Shown: one piece after another, positions 7,908 to 15,828 of the stretch
How positions within the stretch are numbered: position 1 is the first letter of the stretch
Layout: each line of letters opens with the position of its first letter
Source: UBA1479 sp040218445
GTDB lineage: Bacteria > Pseudomonadota > Alphaproteobacteria > Rhodospirillales > Casp-alpha2
DNA: 64,000 nucleotides
Direction: 5' to 3'
Assembly (NCBI GenBank): GCA_040218445.1
Contig: JAVJRK010000012.1
Location: forward strand, 256,884-320,883
The notes under the pieces: model-generated
Databases searched by the model: none
The model's input: the letters and a program-made list of their open reading frames with translations, nothing else
What the model was told of the DNA's origin: nothing
Program-made: the position numbers and the translations under genes

Positions 7908-9638
7908 TTAGGCTCCTCCAGGTTGCTTCACCATTTCCCTGCTCGTCTCGGGGAACAGGAAATCGATGAACTTTTCCGCCGTCGGCTGCGGCTCATGATT
8001 GGCCAGGCCGGGGCGTTCGTTCGCTTCAATGATACGGTAGTCGGCTCCGTCCACGCGGGGAACCATGAAATCGAACCCGACCACGGGAATCTGCAATGCT
8101 TGGCGCCCTTTCAGGGCCGCATCGCGCAATACGGGATGTAATTTGTCCGTCACGTCGTGAATGGTGCCGCCCGTATGCAGGTTGGCGGTCTTGCGTACCT
8201 CCAGCACGATGCCGTCATCCAGAACCGAATTCATGCCGAAACCCTGAGCCTGCAGGCAGCGCCGGGTTTCGTCGTCGATCGGGATGCGGCTTTCACCGCC
8301 GGTAGCGGCCGAGCGGCGGCGCGACAGGCTTTGGATCAATTCTCGGATCGTATGCTGACCATCGCCGGTAATGCGCGGCGGGCGGCGCACGGCGGCGGCG
8401 GCGACCTCGTCACCGATGACGATGATACGCAGGTCCCGACCGTTGACGAATTCCTCGCCGATCACATGGTCGGTCTGGTCCCGCACTTCGTCGAAAGCCT
8501 TGATGGCTTCGTCTTCCGAACACAGGTCGACAAACACGCCCTGCCCCTGTTCGCCGCGCGCGGGCTTGATGACGATCCGGCCGTACCGGTCAAGAAACCC
8601 CCGCACGTCTTCGCGCGTGCTCAGCGTCGCCTGGCCTGGAACCATCAAATCGGCCTTGGTCATCAGGCGATGGGTCAGCGATTTATCGTCGCAGCGGCTC
8701 ATGGCCACCGCCGACGTCAGCTCGCTCAAGGATTCGCGGCAGGACAGAGACCGCCCCCCCAGGGTCAGGCTGAACAGACCGGCCTCGCCGTCTTCGATCT
8801 CGACATGGATGCCGCGCCGGCGCGCTTCATCGATGATGATCTTGGCATAGATGTTGAGGCTTTCCGTCCGCTGCGGGCCGATGAACAAAGATTCGTTGAT
8901 CGGGTTCTTCTTTTTCACTGTGTAGACGGGAACCCGCTCGAACCCCATTTTCTCGTACAGCTTGATGGCTTCCGAATTGTCATGCAGGACGGACAGATCC
9001 ATGAAAGCCCGCCCCGCTTGGCGGAACCGGGCGGCAAGCGAGGTGACCATCCCGATGCCGACGGCCGGAACGGCGGCCTGGCTGTCGACGGCAAGCGCCC
9101 ACAGGCTGGACCCTTCTTCGGGATCGTCAAAGGCCGTGGCGTGATCGACCCCCATGACAACACCCAGGATTTCACCGTCCTGGGTCGCCTCTGCGACCAG
9201 TACGGTCACGCATTGGCGCAAATCCAGTTCGGCCAGATATCCGGTTTTCAGCGGCACCATCCCGCGCGAGGTATAGATGCGATTGATCGCGGGCTCGTCC
9301 GCGGCATCGGCCGGGCGGATCGTGAACATCGTATGTTCCGTTTCCCGGGCCGAGGCCGGCAGTTCCTTCAGATTCAGGCGGAAGCTGTGGGATGGATCCA
9401 TGAACAGCGTTTGCGGCGCCATGGACAGAAGAACATGCGGATCACGCACATAGATCGCAAGATCCCGCTCGCCCGTTTCTTCCTCGACCAATTGCGTGGC
9501 CAGATGTTCAGCCTTGTCGAAAGTCTGGCCGAACATCACGCGGCCCCAGCCGCAATGCACGGCAACGCATTTTCCGACCGTGCCAATGCCGTCCTTGGGC
9601 GGTTCTCCCCAATGTTTCAGGGACAGGGCGTCTTCCAT
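7908..9638 (-). CDS. ngg: N-acetylglutaminylglutamine synthetase (GNAT + ATP-grasp)
   Basis: 576-residue bifunctional enzyme making the dipeptide N-acetylglutaminylglutamine, precursor of the osmoprotectant NAGGN. A GNAT acetyltransferase domain lies at about residues 105-260 (LYEKMGFERVPVY is its end). An ATP-grasp ligase resembling cyanophycin synthetase follows at about 300-560 (IVIKPARGEQGQGVFV, RRPPRITGDG, VVGFDFMVP, IIEANERPGLANH). I choose the ATG at 9638 because AAAGGA sits nine bases upstream; the frame stays open to a TTG at 9665, which is less likely. It starts 31 bp after asnO, within the osmolyte operon. Confidence 0.92.
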   Translation of the reverse strand: MEDALSLKHWGEPPKDGIGTVGKCVAVHCGWGRVMFGQTFDKAEHLATQLVEEETGERDLAIYVRDPHVLLSMAPQTLFMDPSHSFRLNLKELPASARETEHTMFTIRPADAADEPAINRIYTSRGMVPLKTGYLAELDLRQCVTVLVAEATQDGEILGVVMGVDHATAFDDPEEGSSLWALAVDSQAAVPAVGIGMVTSLAARFRQAGRAFMDLSVLHDNSEAIKLYEKMGFERVPVYTVKKKNPINESLFIGPQRTESLNIYAKIIIDEARRRGIHVEIEDGEAGLFSLTLGGRSLSCRESLSELTSAVAMSRCDDKSLTHRLMTKADLMVPGQATLSTREDVRGFLDRYGRIVIKPARGEQGQGVFVDLCSEDEAIKAFDEVRDQTDHVIGEEFVNGRDLRIIVIGDEVAAAAVRRPPRITGDGQHTIRELIQSLSRRRSAATGGESRIPIDDETRRCLQAQGFGMNSVLDDGIVLEVRKTANLHTGGTIHDVTDKLHPVLRDAALKGRQALQIPVVGFDFMVPRVDGADYRIIEANERPGLANHEPQPTAEKFIDFLFPETSREMVKQPGGA

Positions 9639-9669
9639 GACCGGGTTTTCCTTTCGCCGGGCCAAGCCA

Positions 9670-11445
9670 TCAGACTCCGTGGGTCTGCAGCCAGGTTTCC
9701 ATGAGCGCTACCTGCCACAGCTTCGAGCCTTGTAGCGGCGTAATATGATCGGCGGGTGCGTCGAGCAGCGTGTCCAGATAACCGCGGTCGAACAATGCGC
9801 GGTCACGGGCTGACTTTGACGCCAATGTATCCCGCACCATTTCAAGATACGGCCCTTCGATGTATTTCAAGGCCGGCACCGGGAAATAGCCCTTGGGCCG
9901 GTCGATGACTTCGGCCGGCACGACCATGCGGGCAACGTCCTTCAACACCCCCTTGCCGCCGCCCCGGACCTTGTGTTCCGGCGGCACGCGGCCGGCCAAT
10001 TCGACCAATTCATGGTCCAGGAACGGCACCCGGGCCTCAAGCCCCCAGGCCATGGTCATGTTGTCGACCCGCTTGACCGGATCATCCACCAGCATGATGG
10101 TTGAATCGATGCGCAGCGCCTTGTCGACCGCCCGGTCGGCGCCGGCTTTGGCGAAATTATCTTCGATAAAGGCCAGGCTCTCATCGCGGCCCGTATGGTA
10201 TTGCGGCGACACTGCCTGTTTGTATTCGTCGAAATCCCGGTCGCGGAACACACGGGCATAATCGCCGACTGCGTCGTTGGAATCCATCAACGGCGGATAC
10301 CAGGAATAACCGCCGAAGATTTCGTCCGCCCCCTGGCCCGACTGCACCACTTTCACATGTTTGGCGACTTCTTGGGACAGCGCGAAGAAACCGACGTTGT
10401 CATGGCTGACCATGGGTTCGGACATGGCCCGGATGGTATCCGGCAAAAGCCCCATCAGACGGTCCGCACCGATGTCGATCTTGTAATGTTCGGTGCCGAA
10501 TTCCTTGGCGATGATGTCGGAATATTTGAATTCGTTGCCTTCCTCGCCGCCAGCATCTTCGAACCCGACCGAAAACGTGCGCAGCGGCGATTTGCCCGCG
10601 CGCGCCAGCATCCCGACGATCAGCGATGAATCGACCCCGCCCGACAGCAGCACGCCGACGTCCACGTCCGCTTCCAGCCGCCGATCGATGGACAGCGCCA
10701 AGGCGTCATAGACCATGTCGCGCCAGTCTTCGGCGCTCAGCTTCATGTCCTCGGCCGAGCGCGTGAAATCGACCTGCCAATAGGTCGTGTCGGTGCGCGT
10801 GCCGTCGGCTTCGAACACCGCATAGGTCGCGGGCGGCAGCTTGCGCACGCCCTTCAGCACCGTATAGGGCGCCGGCACCACGGCATGGAACGACATGTAA
10901 TGGTGCAGGCCCACGGGATCGATGTCCGTGTTGACATCGCCCGCCGCCAGCAGGGCCGGCAAGGTCGATGCGAAACGCAGACGCTTGCCGCTTTCCGCCA
11001 AGTACATCGGCTTGATGCCCAGGCGATCGCGCGCCAGGGTCAGACGGCCCGTGTCGCGTTCGTAAATGGCGAAGGCGAACATACCGTTCAAGCGCCTAAC
11101 GCATTCAGGGCCCCAGGCATGAAAGGCCTTGAGCACGACTTCCGTGTCACCCGTCGAAAAAAAGCGGTAGCCCTTTTCCTGCAGTTCGGCGCGCAAGGCC
11201 TTGTAATTGTAGATGCAGCCGTTGAAGGCAATGGTCAGGCCCAGGTCGGGGTCGACCAGGGGCTGCTGTGCCTTTTCCGTCAGATCGATGATCTTCAGCC
11301 GGCGATGACCGAACGCACAGCGGCTTTGCGCGAACAGGCCGGATGCATCGGGCCCCCGGGGGGCCATGGCATCGGTCATGCGCGACACCGCCCGGGTATC
11401 CGCATAGGTTCCGTCAAAAGTGATTTCGCCGCTAAGTCCACACAT
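9670..11445 (-). CDS. asnO: N-acetylglutaminylglutamine amidotransferase AsnO
   Basis: 591-residue asparagine-synthetase-like enzyme that amidates the dipeptide to NAGGN. The start at 11445 puts Cys2 at the N-terminus (MCGLSGEITFDG), as class II glutamine amidotransferases need; the open frame runs upstream to 11568 but that extension has no family similarity. The glutaminase half covers about residues 2-210 (RGPDASG, FGHRRLKIID). The synthetase half has the PP-loop VLLSGGVDSSLIVGM near residue 268 and EARVPFLDHELVELA near the C-terminus. First gene of the osmolyte operon, with a plausible sigma-70 promoter and inverted repeat about 160 bp upstream. Confidence 0.93.
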   Translation of the reverse strand: MCGLSGEITFDGTYADTRAVSRMTDAMAPRGPDASGLFAQSRCAFGHRRLKIIDLTEKAQQPLVDPDLGLTIAFNGCIYNYKALRAELQEKGYRFFSTGDTEVVLKAFHAWGPECVRRLNGMFAFAIYERDTGRLTLARDRLGIKPMYLAESGKRLRFASTLPALLAAGDVNTDIDPVGLHHYMSFHAVVPAPYTVLKGVRKLPPATYAVFEADGTRTDTTYWQVDFTRSAEDMKLSAEDWRDMVYDALALSIDRRLEADVDVGVLLSGGVDSSLIVGMLARAGKSPLRTFSVGFEDAGGEEGNEFKYSDIIAKEFGTEHYKIDIGADRLMGLLPDTIRAMSEPMVSHDNVGFFALSQEVAKHVKVVQSGQGADEIFGGYSWYPPLMDSNDAVGDYARVFRDRDFDEYKQAVSPQYHTGRDESLAFIEDNFAKAGADRAVDKALRIDSTIMLVDDPVKRVDNMTMAWGLEARVPFLDHELVELAGRVPPEHKVRGGGKGVLKDVARMVVPAEVIDRPKGYFPVPALKYIEGPYLEMVRDTLASKSARDRALFDRGYLDTLLDAPADHITPLQGSKLWQVALMETWLQTHGV

Positions 11446-11599
11446 GCTGTCGTCGGTTCCTTTATTGTTGCAAGCACGACCTGCCTCACGACGAAGCGGA
11501 GGCCCCCGTCTCCCCGCGCTGGGGACGGACAAAACGCGGCCACCCCGGCTTAGAAATAAGCGGGTCAAATGGCTGCGGATTTAAGTCATTGATTTATAT

Positions 11600-11628
11600 A
11601 AGATATATGCCCCGGCCCGGGATGTCAA
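11600..11628 (-). promoter_or_regulatory. asnO: Candidate sigma-70 promoter of the NAGGN operon
   Basis: On the minus strand TTGACA (11628-11623, perfect -35), a 17-bp spacer and TATCTT (11605-11600, 4 of 6 to TATAAT). The distance to the asnO ATG is about 155 bp. Confidence 0.55.
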
Positions 11629-11646
11629 ATGACGCCATTTTGACAT
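11622..11646. promoter_or_regulatory. Inverted repeat ATGTCAAA-N9-TTTGACAT over the -35 box
   Basis: Perfect 8-bp arms with a 9-bp spacer; the proximal arm is the -35 hexamer of the candidate asnO promoter. Such a position suits a repressor or activator controlling osmolyte synthesis. The regulator is unknown. Confidence 0.45.
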
Positions 11647-11770
11647 TCGGCAATTCCATGGAACCGCTTGGCGTTATTGACTTAAATCAAGATCGGGCAT
11701 GCGAAGGGACACCGTTCCCGGACCGCTTTCGGGCCGGGCGGATCATCCAGAATAGACGGCTGAAATCAGG

Positions 11771-12547
11771 TCAGCGTTTGTAGTCGGGCTCGTCCCGGTC
11801 GAGCATGCGCATATAGGCAGCGAAGGTCGCATCGCCCTGCGGGCCGCCGTCGCCTTCGAACTGTTCGGCGGCGTGTTCGCAAACTTCATTGGACGGGATG
11901 ATCAATTCGGCCCCCGACATCTGAGCCTGCAACTGCAATTCGCAGGAATGCTGCAACAGGCGATGGCGGTAGAAGGCTTCGGCGATGGTCCGCCCCGTGG
12001 TCAAAAGCCCATGATTGCGCAGAATCATGGAATGATGATTGCCCAGATCGGCAACCAGGCGATCCCGTTCGTCGATGTCGGTCGAGATGCCTTCATAGTC
12101 GTGATAGGTCACCCGGTTGTAGAACATCATGGATTTCTGGTTGAGCGGCAGCAGGCCGTTTTTCTGCGCCGATACGGCCATGCCCGCATTGGTATGCGTG
12201 TGGATCACGCACATGGCGTCTTCACGCGACATATGGATCGCCGAATGAATGACGAAGCCGGCACGGATCACGTCATAGGGGCTGTCATCCAGAACATTGC
12301 CGTCCAGATCGATCTTGACCAGGTTGGAGGCACAGACTTCCGAAAACAGATGTCCATAAGGGTTGATCAGGAAATGGTGGTCGCGGCCCGGCAGGCGCAC
12401 CGATGAATGGGTGAAAATCCCGTCGTCCCAGCCGAACCGGTAGACCAAGCGGTATAGCCCCGCCAAGTCACAGCGCATTTGCCATTCTTCTTCAGAAACC
12501 TTGTCCCGTAGGCTTCGCACTTCATTCAACGGGATGACCTGGCCCAT
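11771..12547 (-). CDS. Class II aldolase/adducin family protein
   Basis: 258-residue zinc enzyme of the AraD/FucA class II aldolase fold, acting on small phosphorylated or free sugar-like aldols in the cytoplasm; substrate not known. Zinc ligands are visible as CVIHTHTNAGMAVSA near residues 108-122 and LRNHGLLTTGRTIAEAF near 175-190. Length matches the decarboxylating/aldolase-like subgroup found in many Proteobacteria. A good AGGAG ribosome site precedes the ATG. It is monocistronic, with its own promoter and a GntR-type palindrome directly upstream, so expression is probably induced by a substrate-responsive repressor. Confidence 0.88.
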   Translation of the reverse strand: MGQVIPLNEVRSLRDKVSEEEWQMRCDLAGLYRLVYRFGWDDGIFTHSSVRLPGRDHHFLINPYGHLFSEVCASNLVKIDLDGNVLDDSPYDVIRAGFVIHSAIHMSREDAMCVIHTHTNAGMAVSAQKNGLLPLNQKSMMFYNRVTYHDYEGISTDIDERDRLVADLGNHHSMILRNHGLLTTGRTIAEAFYRHRLLQHSCELQLQAQMSGAELIIPSNEVCEHAAEQFEGDGGPQGDATFAAYMRMLDRDEPDYKR

Positions 12548-12592
12548 CGCTGTTTCTCCTCTGATTCGATCGTTCGGAATACCATCCTTGAT

Positions 12593-12604
12593 ATTGTGTA
12601 CAAT
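12593..12604. promoter_or_regulatory. GntR-like operator ATTGTGTACAAT
   Basis: Perfect 5-bp arms ATTGT/ACAAT with a 2-bp centre. The TTGT-N2-ACAA pattern is typical of FadR-subfamily GntR regulators. It overlaps the downstream edge of the aldolase -10 box and ends 46 bp before that gene's ATG. Confidence 0.5.
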
Positions 12605-12631
12605 CTAGCGCCGCACGGCAGGTCGTTTCAA
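12602..12631 (-). promoter_or_regulatory. Candidate sigma-70 promoter of the class II aldolase gene
   Basis: Minus strand TTGAAA (12631-12626, 5 of 6), 18-bp spacer, TAGATT (12607-12602, 4 of 6). The GntR-like palindrome covers the -10 and start-site region, as expected for repression. Confidence 0.5.
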
Positions 12632-12663
12632 TAGGCCAGCATTTCCTAATTAATAGGCCAGCA
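12630..12663. repeat. Two 12-bp direct repeats AATAGGCCAGCA, 22-bp period
   Basis: Exact copies at 12630-12641 and 12652-12663, spaced by 22 bp (about two helical turns) immediately upstream of the aldolase -35 box. The spacing suggests a regulator binding one face of the DNA; this is inference. Confidence 0.5.
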
Positions 12664-12732
12664 ACCCCAGACATCAGATAATTTCCGGGCTCGGCGATTT
12701 CCTTTCCGGTCAATCTGATCTACCATTGGCCC

Positions 12733-13710
12733 ATGGACGATCCGCATCAGGACTATCCTGAAATTCCCGAGCCCTATCGGCCCGACAGCGCACGTTTTAC
12801 CTTCGACGTGGACAAGGCGCTGCGCAGCGTGGTCTCCCTGCGCTCGGCAATTCCAGACACGGCCTTCACCTCACAGACATTGGGGACGGAGCGCAGCGGC
12901 CATGGCGTCGTCATCGACCCCAAGGGCCTGGTTCTGACCATCGGCTATCTGGTGGTCGAAGCCGAACAGGTCTGGCTGGTCACCAACGACGGGCGCGCCG
13001 CCGAAGGCCATGTCATGGGATACGACCAGGAAACAGGCTTCGGCCTGGTCCAGGCATTGCAACCATTGGACGCCCCGGCACTGGAACTGGGATCATCCGC
13101 CGACCTGATCCCGGGTGATGACGTGATCGTCGCCGGCTGCGGCGGGCACGCCCATGCATTGCAGGCGCGCGTATCGGCACGCAAGGAATTCGCCGGCTAT
13201 TGGGAATACCTGCTGGATGATGCCATCTTCACGACCCCGGCCCATCCCTTATGGGGCGGGGCGGCATTGATCGGCGAGGACGGCACCCTGCGCGGCATCG
13301 GATCCCTTTACGTGCGGGGCGAGGAAAGCGGCGAAACCGAGGGCAACATGATCGTGCCCATCGATATCGTGAAGGCGATCCTGCCGACCCTGCGCACCAC
13401 GGGCGATACCGGGCGCCCACCCCGCCCCTGGCTGGGCACGTTCACGGCGGAAACCATGGGCCGGGTGATCATCGTCGGCACCTGGAAGGGTGGGCCGGCC
13501 GAAGACGCGGGCCTGCAGACAGGCGACCTGATCGTCGGTGTCGATGACAAACCGGTCGAAGGCATGGCCGAATATTTCCGCGGCATGTGGTCCCTGGGAT
13601 CGGCCGGCATCGACGTGCCCCTGAACATCTACCGCGACGGCGATTTGATGACGATCACCGTCAAGTCCCGCGCCCGGGGCGAGTTCTACAAATCCCCCAA
13701 CGTTCACTGA
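12733..13710 (+). CDS. HtrA/trypsin-fold pseudoprotease with PDZ domain
   Basis: 325-residue protein with the layout of a DegP/HtrA protease: a trypsin-like domain (about residues 25-215) and one PDZ domain (about 230-320, PWLGTFTAE to VPLNIYRDGD). All three catalytic positions appear lost. The TNNHVV His segment reads LTIGYLVV, the SDIAL Asp segment reads ETGFGLV, and the GNSGG Ser segment reads HPLWGGAAL. There is no signal peptide or membrane anchor, so it should be cytoplasmic, unlike DegP. A binding or scaffold role is therefore more likely than proteolysis. It is followed after 7 bp by alkB, so the two are probably cotranscribed. Confidence 0.8.
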   Translation: MDDPHQDYPEIPEPYRPDSARFTFDVDKALRSVVSLRSAIPDTAFTSQTLGTERSGHGVVIDPKGLVLTIGYLVVEAEQVWLVTNDGRAAEGHVMGYDQETGFGLVQALQPLDAPALELGSSADLIPGDDVIVAGCGGHAHALQARVSARKEFAGYWEYLLDDAIFTTPAHPLWGGAALIGEDGTLRGIGSLYVRGEESGETEGNMIVPIDIVKAILPTLRTTGDTGRPPRPWLGTFTAETMGRVIIVGTWKGGPAEDAGLQTGDLIVGVDDKPVEGMAEYFRGMWSLGSAGIDVPLNIYRDGDLMTITVKSRARGEFYKSPNVH

Positions 13711-13717
13711 GGCTCCC

Positions 13718-14314
13718 ATGGCGGGACTGGCGCTGAGCTATCCGCCGGTGCGATTGGCCCGGGCGGACGCGGTTCTTTACCCTGGCGCAGTCGATGACGC
13801 GGCCTACCTGTTCCAAACGGTCATGGATGCGGTCGACTGGACGCAAGAGGAACTGACCCTTTACGGCCGGCGCATTCCGCAACCGCGCCTGTCGGCCTGG
13901 TACGGCGATGCGGCCTATGCCTATTCGGGTCTGGTGTTGGAACCCCGCCCCTGGCCCGATGTGCTGGCCGGTCTGCGTGACCGATGTACCGAATTGTCAG
14001 GGGCTACCTTCAATTCCGTGTTGGCCAATCTTTACCGCGACGGCGGGGACAGCATGGATTGGCATTCCGACGACGAGGCATCCCTGGGCGCAGCACCCGT
14101 AATCGCCTCGGTCAGTCTGGGCTTTCCCCGGCGCTTTCAGATGCGCCGCAAGGACAAACGGGGCGAGGCCGTCTGTACAACGCTTGGCGACGGCGACGTC
14201 CTGGTGATGTCGGGGCGCTGTCAGACCGACTGGCTGCACCGGGTGCCCAAGACGAAAAAGCCCGTGGGACCGCGCATCAATCTGACGTTCCGGAACGTGG
14301 TCGGCCCGGCCTAA
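13718..14314 (+). CDS. alkB: AlkB-type 2-oxoglutarate/Fe(II) dioxygenase
   Basis: 198-residue non-haem iron dioxygenase of the AlkB family, which oxidatively removes alkyl groups from nucleic acid bases. Iron ligands are the WHSDDE motif (His and Asp near residues 114-116) and the His in DWLHRVP near 174; the 2-oxoglutarate/substrate arginines are in PRINLTFRNVV near 185-191. PQPRLSAWYGDAAYAYSG resembles the ALKBH2/3-like bacterial subgroup more than E. coli AlkB. It sits 7 bp after the pseudoprotease gene and converges with the M81 peptidase gene, from which it is 9 bp away. Confidence 0.92.
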   Translation: MAGLALSYPPVRLARADAVLYPGAVDDAAYLFQTVMDAVDWTQEELTLYGRRIPQPRLSAWYGDAAYAYSGLVLEPRPWPDVLAGLRDRCTELSGATFNSVLANLYRDGGDSMDWHSDDEASLGAAPVIASVSLGFPRRFQMRRKDKRGEAVCTTLGDGDVLVMSGRCQTDWLHRVPKTKKPVGPRINLTFRNVVGPA

Positions 14315-14323
14315 CCCCGATCC

Positions 14324-15820
14324 CTAATCCATATCCAGCGGGAACACGGGCCGCCGCACATTCTTATAGGGCAGGTCCTTGTAATTGCGCGACGTCAACC
14401 CGCCGCCGTCATCGACGACGATGATCTGTGATGAAATCGGCGCATAGGCCGCGCGGAAATGGTGCGCCGATTTGACGCCCAGGACCTTTTTCTTCACCGG
14501 GTCGATGCCCATGGATTTGAAATACATCTTGTCGTAGTTCTGATAGCGCGCACTGGCGATCACGATATCCAGTCTGCCGACGCTGAACACGGCCGCAGGC
14601 CCCATTTCGACACGGGTACCCCGGGTCATGGGGCCTTCCATGGCGAAGGTGCCGTCGGTGATGGCCGTGACCGTTCCCATCAATGACAACGGCCCGCCCT
14701 GCACGGCCGGATCGACCTTACCGCCCAATTCCAGACGGATGGTCGAACCCAGCCCCGCGTTCTTGCAGGCCAGGGCCGCTTCGGGGTCATAGATCGTGCC
14801 GAAGGCCGCGTCGGGCAGATCGGCCTCGATCATGGCGCCCAGAAGTTTGGTCGCATCGCCATAACCGCCACCGCCCGGATTATCGGCATAGTCCGCCAAC
14901 ACGATGGGGGCCGTGACACCCTGGGCCAAGGCCACCTGCACCCGTTTCATGGCTTCGTGAATATTGACCAGTTCGATCGACAGCTTGTTGCGGTCCCGCC
15001 AGATCTGATCCATCACCTGCTCGGCGATCTTGCCATGGGCCGGGTCGTCACCTTTGCCGGTGACGATACAGGTCGGCCCCACGTCATGGATATCGACCCA
15101 GGGGAAACCCGCGTTGATCGACCCCGCATAGGTGCCGGGCGTTTCCTGCAACAATTTATCCAGCGTCGCCAGGGCCTCGGTCATGGGACCGGGTGCGGTC
15201 GTCCGCCCATGGTCCGCCCCGTCGAGCATTTCACGCCGCCGCACATGGACCTTGGGATGAATTTCCCCGGCCATGGTGCGGGCCAGCAGGTCACAGCATT
15301 GCGTCGCGATTTCGTGCTGATCGATATGCGGATAGGTGCGGTAGCTGATCAGGATGTCCGACAGGTCGCCCATGCGGTCCGTCACATTGGCATGCAGGTC
15401 GAGCGAGACCGCGACCGGCACATCCGGGCCCACCACCTCGCGCACGGATTTCAGCAACCGGCCTTCGCCGTCTTCGTCATGTTCGCAGGCCATGGCGCCG
15501 TGCAGGGCAAGATACACGCCGTCAAAGGGGCCATCGGCCTTCAGGCTGTCGCAGATCACCTGCGTAACATGGTCATGCATGTCCTGGGTCACGCGCCCCG
15601 ACGGCGTGGCATTGGCATAGATCGGCATTCGGATCGACCAGCCGTGGCGTTCGGCCGCTTCGATGGCGGCACCGATCTCGGTCGCCGTGCCGCGCATGCT
15701 GGTGACAATCTCGTCATCGCGGTAGTAACTGCGCGCCTTATAGGACGCCATGTCCGTGGGCAGGCTGGAAAAGGTATTGGTCTCGTGCTTGAAACCGGCA
15801 ATGAACACGCGTTTGGTCAT
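14324..15820 (-). CDS. M81 family metallopeptidase (MlrC-like)
   Basis: 498-residue zinc peptidase of the M81 family, whose named member MlrC cleaves linearised microcystin. Family hallmarks are the opening AGFKHETNTFSSLPTD, the LHGAMACEHDEDGEG segment and SLDLHANVTDRM in the N-terminal domain, and ADYADNPGGGGYGDATKLL in the second domain. No signal peptide. Last gene of a ten-gene minus-strand peptide transport and hydrolysis operon; it starts 8 bp after the second amidase. Context suggests it finishes breakdown of imported peptides or peptide-like amides; the substrate is unknown, and microcystin should not be assumed. Confidence 0.88.
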   Translation of the reverse strand: MTKRVFIAGFKHETNTFSSLPTDMASYKARSYYRDDEIVTSMRGTATEIGAAIEAAERHGWSIRMPIYANATPSGRVTQDMHDHVTQVICDSLKADGPFDGVYLALHGAMACEHDEDGEGRLLKSVREVVGPDVPVAVSLDLHANVTDRMGDLSDILISYRTYPHIDQHEIATQCCDLLARTMAGEIHPKVHVRRREMLDGADHGRTTAPGPMTEALATLDKLLQETPGTYAGSINAGFPWVDIHDVGPTCIVTGKGDDPAHGKIAEQVMDQIWRDRNKLSIELVNIHEAMKRVQVALAQGVTAPIVLADYADNPGGGGYGDATKLLGAMIEADLPDAAFGTIYDPEAALACKNAGLGSTIRLELGGKVDPAVQGGPLSLMGTVTAITDGTFAMEGPMTRGTRVEMGPAAVFSVGRLDIVIASARYQNYDKMYFKSMGIDPVKKKVLGVKSAHHFRAAYAPISSQIIVVDDGGGLTSRNYKDLPYKNVRRPVFPLDMD

Positions 15821-15828
15821 GGTCGTTC

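Larger units (their letters stand above)
11446..11770 (-). promoter_or_regulatory. asnO upstream region
   Basis: 325 bp without a convincing gene between the class II aldolase stop and the asnO start. It contains a sigma-70-like promoter and an inverted repeat overlapping its -35 box (separate entries). This implies a leader of roughly 140 nt. Nothing else recognisable. Confidence 0.6.

Noticed and set aside
6461..7969. Long open frame (over 500 codons) opposite the M42 peptidase and ggt-like genes
   Set aside because: Antisense to well-recognised proteins, no family features and composition rich in Arg/His/Gly as expected from reversed GC-rich codons. The same applies to long opposite-strand frames at 1640-2890, 8157-9704, 20334-21695, 25952-27367 and 33217-34530.
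11589..11783. 64-codon plus-strand frame upstream of asnO
   Set aside because: Covers the candidate asnO promoter and operator and shows no protein features.
12522..12713. 63-codon minus-strand frame over the aldolase promoter
   Set aside because: Runs through the promoter, the GntR-like site and the direct repeats, and overlaps the aldolase start.
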